DNA of 32,849 bases from CAADGU01 sp964581605. GTDB lineage: Bacteria > Chloroflexota > Anaerolineae > Promineifilales > Promineifilaceae. Position 1 is the first letter of the stretch, and each line of letters starts with the position of its first letter. This document shows, in pieces, positions 8,752 to 16,944 of this stretch. The DNA lies in the NCBI GenBank assembly GCA_964581605.1, contig CAZOPF010000064.1:1-32849 (forward strand). The letters are read 5' to 3'. The notes beneath the pieces are model-generated. The model was not told the origin of the DNA. It was given only the letters and a program-made list of their open reading frames with translations, and did no database searches. A program made the position numbers and the translations under genes.

Positions 8752-8861
8752 TTCCCTACTTGTTCAGTTTAGCAGTCGCAAATCGGGCTAGATTTTACCC
8801 GGTTGGGAGGATTTTTCTACTGTGTGGGCAGCGAATGGGCGGCAAATAAAGGGATAGGCAG

Positions 8862-10655
8862 TTAAGCTATTGGTTCGGGTTGGGAGATGGCCGGTTTGGG
8901 GTCTGGCATCACGGCCGTGTCCGCCATCGGTAACGTGAAATAAAAAGTGCTGCCCACGCCCGGTTCGCTTTCCACGCCGACGGTACCGCCCAGCCGTTCC
9001 ACAATGCGCTGCACAATGGAAAGGCCCAGACCATGCCCCTGCACGGCCGTGTGCTGGTCCAGCCGTGCGAATTGTTGGAAAAGCTGTTCCGCCTCGTCCG
9101 ACGACAACCCTTTGCCGTTATCACGCACCCAAAAGCGGAGGTACGGCCGTATCCCATTGCTGCTCACAGGCGGCATATCTACCCCTACTTCCACACGCGG
9201 CGGCGCCCCACCATATTTGATGGCATTGCTCAAATAGTTGATCCACACTTGCTCTACCCAGGGGGCGTAGCCGACGGCCGTCGGCCAGCCCTCCGGCATG
9301 ATCAATTCGGCCGCAACTTCACCGGAACCGGTCAGGCGATTCCAGGCGTTGTGGATGAGTACGGCCGTGTCTAACGGCTTCATCTCCACCTTTTCCATGC
9401 TGCGCACACTGGCCAGCAGCAGCAAGGCATCCACAATCTCTGCCATTTTGTTACCTGTTTTAGCAATCGTCTGCAAAGAAGCGATGGCCGAATCCGTCAG
9501 CGCCTCCTTTTCTTTACGCAGCATCAGGTTGCTATACCCAACAATCAGCGAGAGCGGGTTTTTCAAATCATGGGCCACGGTATGAGCATAAGCGCCTAGC
9601 TCCTTGATCAAGATGTCCCGTTCCAGAAGGGCCTGTTTGCGTTCCGTGATGTCATATAACAAAATAATGCGCCCGGCCAGTTTGCCATGGCGATTAGCCA
9701 ACGGGGTAATTTCCAGTTCATAAATACGCTGCCCCAATGCCAATTCCGTTTTTGTTTCCCAGGTATCTTGAAATTGGTGAATTTGCACCGCATATTCGGG
9801 CAAGGCTGTCAGGGCGTCCTGCCCCACTAACTCGTCACGGGAGCGATTTAACACATGAGCGGCCGCCGGGTTGATTTCCAAAATACGCCCTTTCAGATCA
9901 ACCACAATCACACCACTGTTCACATTTTTCACAACCAGATCATGGGCAACAGGTACAATGTTGAACAGGCCAAAACGAAGCATCCCCACGGTGAAGAATA
10001 GACCGCTCAAGGTCAGAGCAATGGGCGAAATATCCAAAGGAGCCAATGGATTGACGTTAATCAGGAACAGGAAATTGGAAAATAAGGGAATGAGCGAACC
10101 CAGAACAAGCATGAGCGCCTGCCCCTGATAGAGCCGCGGAAAACGAATCACGGCCGCGATCATTAACACCGCCCCGCCCAAAATCATCAGATACGCATAG
10201 GCTGCCCAAATCCAAAAGCCGATACCAAATTCGCCCTCAAAAAAAAGCAGGCCATTTTTCTCAATCAACCGGTATGAGGGCCAGAAAAAAGCGTGCCAAT
10301 GGCTGGTCAGGGCCATCAAATAGGTGGCGGCAGGCACCACTGCCAATAGAACAACCGTGTACTTATTGAGCCAATGTGCATGCTGGCTATAAGAAATGGT
10401 AAACAGCGACCAGAAGTAGACCAGACCACATATCCCCAAATAAGGCAGCGTGGCAATCACATTAAATTTGGTTTCTAAATCAGTGGGGAATGTTTCTAAA
10501 GTGGTAGCTGACGCCCAGATACCGGCACAGAGCATAACCATAAACCAGCTACGGCCGTGTTCCGGCTTCATGCGCCAGGTGACAAACGCCAAAACAAAAC
10601 AAGTAATTGCCGCCAGGATATACAAAATGACCGCCGGGACGAATTGCCATGCCAT
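8862..10655 (-). CDS. Membrane histidine kinase with 7TM sensor, PAS and kinase core
   Basis: 597 residues. Residues 5-230 contain about seven hydrophobic helices, matching the His-kinase N-terminal 7TM region. A PAS domain follows (about 237-340, ending in DITERK at 335-340). The dimerisation helix carries HDLKNPL with phospho-acceptor His362. The ATPase domain has the N box NYLSNAIKYGG (473-483), G1 DNGKGLS (512-518) and G2 GHGLGLS (540-546). It should autophosphorylate in response to a membrane or small-molecule cue. No response regulator gene is adjacent, so it is an orphan kinase. Its 3' side is 110 bases from the methyltransferase start. No Shine-Dalgarno precedes the ATG on the minus strand (the bases there read CCTCCT), so the start is likely but not certain. 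Confidence 0.93.
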   Translation of the reverse strand: MAWQFVPAVILYILAAITCFVLAFVTWRMKPEHGRSWFMVMLCAGIWASATTLETFPTDLETKFNVIATLPYLGICGLVYFWSLFTISYSQHAHWLNKYTVVLLAVVPAATYLMALTSHWHAFFWPSYRLIEKNGLLFFEGEFGIGFWIWAAYAYLMILGGAVLMIAAVIRFPRLYQGQALMLVLGSLIPLFSNFLFLINVNPLAPLDISPIALTLSGLFFTVGMLRFGLFNIVPVAHDLVVKNVNSGVIVVDLKGRILEINPAAAHVLNRSRDELVGQDALTALPEYAVQIHQFQDTWETKTELALGQRIYELEITPLANRHGKLAGRIILLYDITERKQALLERDILIKELGAYAHTVAHDLKNPLSLIVGYSNLMLRKEKEALTDSAIASLQTIAKTGNKMAEIVDALLLLASVRSMEKVEMKPLDTAVLIHNAWNRLTGSGEVAAELIMPEGWPTAVGYAPWVEQVWINYLSNAIKYGGAPPRVEVGVDMPPVSSNGIRPYLRFWVRDNGKGLSSDEAEQLFQQFARLDQHTAVQGHGLGLSIVQRIVERLGGTVGVESEPGVGSTFYFTLPMADTAVMPDPKPAISQPEPIA

Positions 10656-10708
10656 AGGAGGATAGTTTAACGTAAGTGAGTAGCAGCCAGGTACGGTACG
10701 TTGGTCAA

Positions 10709-10743
10709 GGTAGCAGGTGTCTGGTTACCCGCCATCTGCTACC
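10709..10743. repeat. Inverted repeat between the galU-like and kinase genes
   Basis: GGTAGCAG (10709-10716) and CTGCTACC (10736-10743) form a perfect 8-bp stem with a 19-base loop. It sits six bases beyond the stop of the GalU-like gene and upstream of the kinase gene. It could weaken read-through between the two, but has no T tract. Confidence 0.4.
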
Positions 10744-10748
10744 CCTCT

Positions 10749-11591
10749 CTAGCCGCCAGCCGCCAGCATTTCCAGCAAATGAGTAAGCACCTGGTCCCGA
10801 TCACGGCCGTGTAGCGCCAGGGCCATTTGGGCCATCATCAAGCCATATCGCGCCCCCAGATCGTACCGCCAATCCTGCTTTTCGAGGGCCAATACCTGCT
10901 CGCGCTGTGCCAATTCTTGCAGGGCATGAGAAAGTGTTACCTGTCGGGGTGAATCAGCCCCCTCTAATTGCTGCGCCAGAATCTCCATAATTCCCATCGT
11001 CAGCACATGCATCCCAAAAAAGCAAAGATAATGCCCGGCCCGCAACCCTGGTACGATCAACCGTTGCTCGGCTTCTGTCGGTGTTGGTTTTTCGATAACC
11101 GTTTCCAGGCGGTAGAGATGGGGGCGATTGGGCAACGGCCGTCCGCCAACCGCCCCAAAATAAGGCAGCAAATGTTCCCGCGTGGCCTGCACCGCTGAAA
11201 CGGTACACGCCTCCCGTTCGGCCACCTGCACCAACTGCTGCGCACAGCCCGCCTCGCCCCGGCTAATGTAAATGTGGTCGCCCACCAGATGCAAAAACGG
11301 CTCATCCCCCACAAAATCATGGGCACACCACAGGGCATGCCCATAACCCAACGGCTCTGGCTGAGGGATAAAATGGAGATGAGCCGCATGGTTGCCAGCA
11401 ACGGCCGTCAGCCCCCCTTCATCACCTGGCCGCACAACCAGCCCAATTTCCTCAATCCCCGCCCGATGTGCTTCTTCAATCAAAATTCCCAAAACCGACT
11501 TTTCTACCCCGTCTCGATCAATCAATGTTTGCAACGGCAGCGCCCGCTGCCCCTTACCTGCTACCGTTATAACAGCTTTGCTAATTTTCAT
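10749..11591 (-). CDS. GalU-like UTP-sugar-1-phosphate uridylyltransferase (divergent)
   Basis: 280 residues with the order of parts seen in GalU: nucleotide-binding AVITVAGKGQR (6-16), QPEPLGYGHALW (77-88) matching the GalU EPLGLGHA block, GDH at 104-106, YFGAVGG (144-150), VIEKP (165-169), and a C-terminal WRYDLGARYG (241-250). GalU makes UDP-glucose from UTP and glucose-1-phosphate. The active-site loop is atypical: the usual GTRMLP-x-TK-x-x-PKEMLP region reads QRALPLQTLIDRDGVEKSVL, so specificity may differ. AGGAGG lies six bases before the ATG, fixing the start. The gene is divergent from icmF and upstream of the 7TM kinase gene on the same strand. It may act in the same sugar-activation route as the kinase-UDPGP fusion. 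Confidence 0.8.
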   Translation of the reverse strand: MKISKAVITVAGKGQRALPLQTLIDRDGVEKSVLGILIEEAHRAGIEEIGLVVRPGDEGGLTAVAGNHAAHLHFIPQPEPLGYGHALWCAHDFVGDEPFLHLVGDHIYISRGEAGCAQQLVQVAEREACTVSAVQATREHLLPYFGAVGGRPLPNRPHLYRLETVIEKPTPTEAEQRLIVPGLRAGHYLCFFGMHVLTMGIMEILAQQLEGADSPRQVTLSHALQELAQREQVLALEKQDWRYDLGARYGLMMAQMALALHGRDRDQVLTHLLEMLAAGG

Positions 11592-11605
11592 TCATTCCTC
11601 CTGAT

Positions 11606-11629
11606 GGTTGGTGCAACCAGCCACCAACC
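11606..11629. repeat. Inverted repeat in the leader of the GalU-like gene
   Basis: GGTTGGTG (11606-11613) and CACCAACC (11622-11629) form a perfect 8-bp stem with an 8-base loop. It lies directly upstream of the AGGAGG ribosome site of the minus-strand gene. It could be an operator or a leader hairpin; the sequence alone does not say which. Confidence 0.4.
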
Positions 11630-11777
11630 ACAAATTTGCTCAATTCTAGCAGTCAGCGGCCGAAGTATAAATTCATTATCGTACACATAATAAACAGGCC
11701 GCGAAAAGTTGTATACACACCTCTGTTGCCAAGCTCCATCTGCCACGCCATCCTGTCGCGGTTATCTCTTTGCCTCG

Positions 11778-11786
11778 TGATATAAT
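11778..11786 (+). promoter_or_regulatory. Extended -10 promoter of icmF
   Basis: TGATATAAT is a consensus extended -10 element (TGn plus TATAAT). No good -35 hexamer lies 17 bases upstream, which is usual for extended -10 promoters. A start of transcription near 11793 would give a leader of about 30 bases, containing AAGGAG at 11811-11816. Confidence 0.6.
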
Positions 11787-11823
11787 CCCCCCACCACGAT
11801 TCCAACTGATAAGGAGATTGCCG

Positions 11824-14800
11824 ATGGCACAAGTCACGCCCTATACACCTGTGAACAAAGTCCGTATTGTTACGGCCGCTTCCCTCTTTGACGGCCACGA
11901 TGCCGCCATCAACATTATGCGCCGCATTTTGCAAGCCTCCGGCGCGGAGGTGATCCACCTGGGGCATAACCGCAGTGTGCAGGAGATTGTGACCACCGCC
12001 ATTCAGGAAGACGCACAGGCCATCGCCATCACCAGCTACCAGGGTGGGCACATCGAATTTTTCAAATATATGTATGACCTGCTGCACGAACAGGGTTGCG
12101 GCCATATCAAAATTTTTGGCGGCGGCGGCGGCACTATTTTGCCGGATGAAATCACCGAATTACACAATTACGGCATTACCCGATTGTATTCACCCGACGA
12201 CGGCCGTACCCTGGGGCTGCAAGGCATGATCAACGACCTGCTGCAACAGGCCGACTTCCCCACCGGCCAACTGGACGTAGATAAATGGCGCACCGCCATC
12301 CACGAAGCCTATATGGAATACGGTTCACGCATCACGGATTACGGCTCCCCCATCGCCCTACGCCCTGAAATCAAAAACTGGGTTACGCATCGCGCGCTGG
12401 CCCGCCTCATCTCCGCCGTCGAAAACGAACCGGATTTAGTGGAGCCGATCATGGACGAAGTACATGCCCGGCTGGAAGGGCTGGCCCACCCGCCCGTGTT
12501 GGGCATCACCGGCACCGGCGGCGCGGGCAAATCTTCATTGGTGGATGAACTGGTGCGCCGCTTTTTGCTGGATTTCCCCGATAAAGACGTAGCCATTGTC
12601 AGCGTAGACCCGTCCAAGCGCAAGACCGGCGGCGCGCTGCTGGGCGACCGCATCCGCATGAACAGTGTCAGCAACGGCCGTGTCTACATGCGCTCGTTAG
12701 CCACCCGCCAATCCAACCTGGCCCTCTCCCGCCACATTCCCGAAGTGATCAACATTCTCAAGGCGGCTCAATTTGACCTGATCATTTTGGAAACCTCCGG
12801 CATCGGCCAGTCGGACACGGAAATTGTGGATTTCTGCGATGTGTCGCTCTATGTGATGACACCGGAGTACGGCGCGGCCACGCAGCTGGAGAAGATTGAC
12901 ATGCTGGATTTTGCCGACCTGATCGCCATCAACAAGTTTGACAAACGCGGCGCGCAGGATGCCCTGCGGGACGTAAAAAAGCAGTTCCAGCGCAACCACC
13001 AGTTATGGCAGAAGCCGGTGGAGGAGATGCCGGTGTTTGGCACCATTGCCAGCCAGTTTAATGATCCGGGCACGAATGCGCTGTACACGGCCGTGATGAC
13101 CACCCTCGCCCACAAAACCGGTGCCGACCTGCACCCCGACCTGGATTTGCTCACCGGCGAATCGGAAAAAATCGAGATCATCCCGCCGCGCCGTACCCGT
13201 TACCTGAGCGAGATCGCTGAAACGATCCGCCAGTATGACGAGTGGGTAGAAAGCCAGACAGCCATCGCCAACCAGTTATACGGCATTCAGCAAGCCATTA
13301 CTGCCCTACAAAAAAGCCGCCTGGATGACAAAGACCGGCTGATCAAACAGTTGCACGAAGTGGCCGCTCAGGTGCGGTTGGATTTAGACCCGCACAATCA
13401 GGCGACGCTGGACGGTTGGGCCGAATTGAAAGCGCGGTATCAGGCGGACGAGTATGTGTACCAGGTGCGCGGCCGTGATGTGCGTGTGCCCACATACACC
13501 GAAACACTTTCCCACAACCACATCCCCAAGGTGGCGCTGCCCCGCTATGAAGGCTGGGGCGACATTTTGCGGTGGGCGCGGCAGGAAAATGTGCCCGGCG
13601 AATTTCCGTACACGGCCGGCGTCTTTCCTTTCAAACGCACGGCCGAAGACCCCACGCGCATGTTTGCCGGCGAAGGCGGCCCGGAACGCACCAACAAACG
13701 GTTCCACTACGTCTCGCTGAACATGCCCGCCCGCCGCCTGAGCACCGCCTTTGATTCGGTGACGCTGTACGGCGAAGACCCGGCCACGCGCCCGGACATT
13801 TACGGCAAGGTGGGCAATTCCGGCGTCTCCATTGCCAGCCTGGATGACGCCAAAAAGCTGTACAGCGGCTTTAACCTGTGTGACCCGGCGACCTCCGTGA
13901 GCATGACTATTAACGGCCCGGCCCCCACGGTGCTGGCGTTTTTCCTCAATGCCGCTATTGACCAACAATGTGAACTCTACATCCGCCAACATGGGCTGGT
14001 GGACGAGGTGCAAGCCAAAATTGCCAAAATTTACGAGGAGCGCGGCCTTCCCCGGCCGCACTATCACGGCAACCTGCCCGAAGGCAATGACGGCCTGGGG
14101 CTGCTGCTGCTGGGCGTCACTGGCGACCAGGTGTTGCCCCGTGAACTGTATGAAGAGATCAAGGCGCGGACGCTGACGGCCGTGCGCGGCACCGTGCAGG
14201 CGGACATTCTCAAAGAAGACCAGGCGCAAAACACCTGCATCTTTTCCACCGAATTTGCCCTGCGGCTGATGGGGGATGTGCAGCAATACTTTATTGACCA
14301 CCACGTGCGCAACTTTTACAGCGTCTCCATCTCCGGCTACCACATCGCCGAAGCGGGCGCCAATCCCATCAGCCAACTGGCCTTTACCCTGGCAAACGGT
14401 TTTACTTTTGTGGAGTATTACCTGGCGCGGGGGATGGATGTGAATGAATTTGCGCCTAACTTTTCCTTCTTTTTTTCCAACGGTGTAGACCCGGAATATG
14501 CGGTGATTGGCCGGGTGGCGCGGCGCATTTGGGCCAAGGCGATGAAGCTGAAATACAAGGCCAACGAGCGGGCGCAAATGCTCAAATATCACATTCAGAC
14601 GAGCGGCCGTTCCCTGCACGCCCAGGAAATCAGCTTCAACGACATCCGCACCACACTGCAAGCGTTGTACGCCATCTATGACAATTGCAACTCGCTGCAC
14701 ACCAACGCCTACGACGAAGCGATTACCACGCCTACGCAGGAATCGGTGCGGCGGGCGATGGCGATTCAGATGATTATTAACCACGAGTTGGGCATGACGA

Positions 14801-15285
14801 AGAATGAAAACCCGCTGCAAGGGGCGTTCATCATCGAAGAGTTGACCGATCTGGTGGAGGAGGCGGTGCTGCTGGAATTTGACCGCATCACCGAACGGGG
14901 CGGCGTGTTGGGGGCGATGGAGACGATGTACCAGCGCGGCAAAATTCAGGAGGAGTCGCTCTACTACGAAAGCCTGAAACATTCCGGCGAACTGCCCATC
15001 ATTGGCGTCAACACCTTCCTCTCCGATGAAGGGTCGCCGACCATCCTGCCCAAAGAGGTTATCCGGGCCACGACCGAGGAGAAGGAGCGGCAGATTGCCA
15101 ATGTGGAGGCTCTGTACGGCCGTGATCCAGACAAAACGGCCGTTGCCCTGCACGACCTCCAGGATGCGGCCGTCCACAACGAAAACACCTTTGAATCGCT
15201 GATGGAAGCGGTGAAGTTCTGCTCTCTCGGCCAGATTACGCAGGCGATGTATGCGGTGGGGGGGCAGTATCGGCGGAATATGTAG
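11824..15285 (+). CDS. icmF: Fused isobutyryl-CoA mutase (B12 domain + G-protein chaperone + mutase)
   Basis: 1153 residues from the ATG at 11824, set by AAGGAG seven bases upstream; an upstream TTG at 11770 is in frame but lies ahead of the promoter. Residues 12-140 form the cobalamin-binding domain, with SLFDGHDAAIN at 20-30. Residues 180-450 are the MeaB/ArgK-like GTPase, with Walker A GTGGAGKSS (230-238), a DPSKRKTGG switch region (262-270) and NKFD (370-373). Residues 560-1150 are the acyl-CoA mutase TIM barrel. This matches IcmF, which interconverts isobutyryl-CoA and n-butyryl-CoA with adenosylcobalamin and carries its own repair G-protein. Some IcmF proteins prefer isovaleryl-CoA/pivalyl-CoA. 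The gene stands alone behind its own promoter, divergent from the GalU-like gene. Confidence 0.96.
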   Translation: MAQVTPYTPVNKVRIVTAASLFDGHDAAINIMRRILQASGAEVIHLGHNRSVQEIVTTAIQEDAQAIAITSYQGGHIEFFKYMYDLLHEQGCGHIKIFGGGGGTILPDEITELHNYGITRLYSPDDGRTLGLQGMINDLLQQADFPTGQLDVDKWRTAIHEAYMEYGSRITDYGSPIALRPEIKNWVTHRALARLISAVENEPDLVEPIMDEVHARLEGLAHPPVLGITGTGGAGKSSLVDELVRRFLLDFPDKDVAIVSVDPSKRKTGGALLGDRIRMNSVSNGRVYMRSLATRQSNLALSRHIPEVINILKAAQFDLIILETSGIGQSDTEIVDFCDVSLYVMTPEYGAATQLEKIDMLDFADLIAINKFDKRGAQDALRDVKKQFQRNHQLWQKPVEEMPVFGTIASQFNDPGTNALYTAVMTTLAHKTGADLHPDLDLLTGESEKIEIIPPRRTRYLSEIAETIRQYDEWVESQTAIANQLYGIQQAITALQKSRLDDKDRLIKQLHEVAAQVRLDLDPHNQATLDGWAELKARYQADEYVYQVRGRDVRVPTYTETLSHNHIPKVALPRYEGWGDILRWARQENVPGEFPYTAGVFPFKRTAEDPTRMFAGEGGPERTNKRFHYVSLNMPARRLSTAFDSVTLYGEDPATRPDIYGKVGNSGVSIASLDDAKKLYSGFNLCDPATSVSMTINGPAPTVLAFFLNAAIDQQCELYIRQHGLVDEVQAKIAKIYEERGLPRPHYHGNLPEGNDGLGLLLLGVTGDQVLPRELYEEIKARTLTAVRGTVQADILKEDQAQNTCIFSTEFALRLMGDVQQYFIDHHVRNFYSVSISGYHIAEAGANPISQLAFTLANGFTFVEYYLARGMDVNEFAPNFSFFFSNGVDPEYAVIGRVARRIWAKAMKLKYKANERAQMLKYHIQTSGRSLHAQEISFNDIRTTLQALYAIYDNCNSLHTNAYDEAITTPTQESVRRAMAIQMIINHELGMTKNENPLQGAFIIEELTDLVEEAVLLEFDRITERGGVLGAMETMYQRGKIQEESLYYESLKHSGELPIIGVNTFLSDEGSPTILPKEVIRATTEEKERQIANVEALYGRDPDKTAVALHDLQDAAVHNENTFESLMEAVKFCSLGQITQAMYAVGGQYRRNM

Positions 15286-15300
15286 TCAGAACGTGTTAAA

Positions 15301-15422
15301 ATGAACACAGAACAAACAATTCGGTGGACAGTGAAAGATCGCTTCGGCAACGAAATTTATCTCATGCAAGACCGGTGTCTAATAATTACATCGTCACGGC
15401 TTATCAGAAAGAAATATGGTGA
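15301..15422 (+). pseudogene. Deletion remnant of a small DRFGNEIYL-type protein gene
   Basis: The first 22 codons encode an N-terminus RWTVKDRFGNEIYLMQ, which I recall as typical of a roughly 100-residue family often encoded just before DUF2283 genes. From 15381 a different frame (+2 relative) reads NNYIVTAYQKEIW and then stops with TGA at 15420-15422; this looks like the C-terminus of the same family. The two ends are joined near 15366-15375, so the middle of the gene appears to be lost by a frame-shifting deletion. The result is that the start frame now runs into the DUF2283 gene. No Shine-Dalgarno precedes 15301. The interpretation rests on remembered family sequences. Confidence 0.6.
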
Positions 15423-15426
15423 TGCA

Positions 15427-15792
15427 ATGAATGAACCAATTTTAAACTATGATGAAACGAGTGATACGCTCTATATCTCTTTTGCGCCTGGTGAAAATGG
15501 GACAGGTGTTGAACTGAACGATCATTTGCTCCTGCGGTTGAATAAACAAGAGAAGCGAGCCGTAGGGCTAACGATTTTTGAATACTCTGTATTGGCGCAG
15601 CGTACTGACCTGGGGTTACGGAATGTGCCTTTAACCGGGCTGGAAAATTTGAGTGAAGAAACACGACAGATGGTGCTGGCAGTGTTGCAACGAGAACCAG
15701 TGAACCGATTTTTACGCTTATCGGCTTATACGCCATCGGTGACAGAACTGATCCCAATTACTTCGGTCGAGCCGCTGCCTGTTGCCACTTAA
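15427..15792 (+). CDS. DUF2283 family protein
   Basis: From the ATG at 15427 the frame gives 121 residues beginning MNEPILNYDETSDTLYISF, the hallmark start of DUF2283 (tyrosine-aspartate-leucine-tyrosine-rich small proteins). The same frame is open upstream to 15301, but those codons belong to the remnant of the preceding gene, so the longer 163-residue reading is probably an artefact. The C-terminal half (from about residue 60) is longer than the minimal domain. Function is unknown. The family is common next to toxin-antitoxin-like genes. The stop overlaps an ATG (TAATG), and the DUF433 gene follows at once, suggesting translational coupling. Confidence 0.78.
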   Translation: MNEPILNYDETSDTLYISFAPGENGTGVELNDHLLLRLNKQEKRAVGLTIFEYSVLAQRTDLGLRNVPLTGLENLSEETRQMVLAVLQREPVNRFLRLSAYTPSVTELIPITSVEPLPVAT

Positions 15793-15809
15793 TGCGTTGG
15801 AGAAATCAA

Positions 15810-16046
15810 ATGAATCCATTACTTAAGCGCATCACGATTGACCCTAACATATGTTTTGGCAAGCCTACCATTCGCGGGACACGCATTTGGGTATCGCTGT
15901 TGTTGGATTTTCTGGCAAATGGTATGTTGCCAGAAGAAATACTGGAAGAATATCCGCATCTGGAACTGGATGATATTCGGGCGGCCATTGCTTATGGGGC
16001 AGAGATGTCCCGCGAGCGGTATGTTGAGATTCCAATGGCAAGCTAA
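15810..16046 (+). CDS. DUF433 family antitoxin-like protein
   Basis: 78 residues with the family pattern: ITIDPNICFGKPTIRGTRIWV near the start, then a helix-turn-helix-like LLDFLANGMLPEEILEEYP and LELDDIRAAIAYGAE. GGAG seven bases upstream selects the ATG at 15810 over the in-frame ATG at 15792. DUF433 proteins often precede a PIN-like DUF5615 toxin gene and are thought to act as antitoxins. No such partner follows here; the next 250 bases have no coding pattern. With the neighbouring remnant and DUF2283 gene it forms a small decayed toxin-antitoxin-like cluster. Confidence 0.85.
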   Translation: MNPLLKRITIDPNICFGKPTIRGTRIWVSLLLDFLANGMLPEEILEEYPHLELDDIRAAIAYGAEMSRERYVEIPMAS

Positions 16047-16297
16047 GTTCTTGTCAGGCGTGGCAGTTGAATGAACCTTTTTTGCCCTCAAAATCCGCTA
16101 TCCTTCCACTCATATTGTTTTGTTCAACGTGACGGCCGTACCCACAACCACTATCAACCAGCCGTTTTACCAATGGACTGCTGCCCGCCTCTACCCCTTC
16201 CACGCCCCAGCCGCGTGGGGAGCAAATGACAAACGGCCGTACCCCACCGGATACGGCCGTAGCTGTGCAAACTAAAGTTGAACGCTTTCTCATCCCT

Positions 16298-16690
16298 TCA
16301 TTCTAACGCCACCCCACTCACAGACTCCGCCTCCCGCTCGTCCTTTCGCAGCGCCCACGCCGTCCACAGCGCGGCCAACAAATCTACTACCCCAAACAAT
16401 ATCAATATCGGACTGACCCAGCCGGCCAGCACAAAAGCGGAAAAGAAAAAGATAACGGCCGCTCGTGCATACACCGTCCACTGAATGAAAATCCGCAGGT
16501 CAGCCCGCGCCGCCAGAATGTAATAAAAGGCCAGGATCAGCGCCAACACGCCAACCACCCGAATCCAGACCTCCGTTGTTTCCGGCAAACCAAAAAGGCC
16601 CAACAACATATTAGGCATCAGCACAAAGCCAACACCCATCCCCACCAGATAAAGCCCAAAAAGGAATAATGTTTTGGCAGACGTACTCAT
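16298..16690 (-). CDS. Small four-helix membrane protein
   Basis: 130 residues, with hydrophobic stretches at about 8-31, 43-60, 73-91 and 95-113. The run TEVWIRVVGVLALILAFYYI after the first helix recalls a conserved family of small uncharacterised inner-membrane proteins in environmental bacteria. GAGGAA precedes the ATG on the minus strand. It converges on the DUF433 gene and is divergent from the LuxR-hydrolase gene. No function can be assigned. Confidence 0.8.
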   Translation of the reverse strand: MSTSAKTLFLFGLYLVGMGVGFVLMPNMLLGLFGLPETTEVWIRVVGVLALILAFYYILAARADLRIFIQWTVYARAAVIFFFSAFVLAGWVSPILILFGVVDLLAALWTAWALRKDEREAESVSGVALE

Positions 16691-16815
16691 TGGTTCCTCG
16701 TTTTGGAGATTAGAGATGTGGAGATTGGAGATTAACCCACTCTCTCACTCTCTCACTCTCCGATGACATTCTTTTACTGTTTCTTGCACACTACTTGCCC
16801 CAGTTTAGGCCCGGT

Positions 16816-16839
16816 AATGGGTGGTCGTCACCACCCATT
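16816..16839. promoter_or_regulatory. Operator-like inverted repeat upstream of the LuxR-hydrolase promoter
   Basis: AATGGGTGGT (16816-16825) and ACCACCCATT (16830-16839) form a perfect 10-bp inverted repeat with a 4-base centre. Its centre lies about 67 bases upstream of the transcription start predicted from the adjacent promoter. That is a position used by activators of the LuxR/NarL type, so autoregulation is a reasonable guess. Confidence 0.5.
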
Positions 16840-16859
16840 TGTGGGTAAAAAAGGTGGCG

Positions 16860-16888
16860 TTGTTACCCGTCCAGTTCAATGTTATGAT
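16860..16888 (+). promoter_or_regulatory. Sigma-70-like promoter of the LuxR-hydrolase gene
   Basis: TTGTTA (16860-16865) and TATGAT (16883-16888) are separated by exactly 17 bases. Transcription would begin near 16895, giving a leader of about 50 bases before the ATG at 16945. Confidence 0.55.
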
Positions 16889-16944
16889 AAACAGAAAGGT
16901 AGCGTCGCCGTCGTTTAGCGGCCGCAAGCAGGAATAACCATCAA

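Noticed and set aside
11770..11823. N-terminal extension of icmF from an upstream TTG
   Set aside because: It would begin upstream of the extended -10 promoter; the ATG at 11824 has a proper ribosome site and matches the family start.
13384..15177. Long minus-strand open frame of 597 codons opposite icmF
   Set aside because: It is the antisense shadow of a certain coding region with strong GC codon bias; it has no family pattern and no ribosome site.
16735..16772. Short CTCT-rich tandem stretch considered as a functional repeat
   Set aside because: Simple low-complexity sequence (ACTCTCTC units) with no structure linking it to the nearby promoter.
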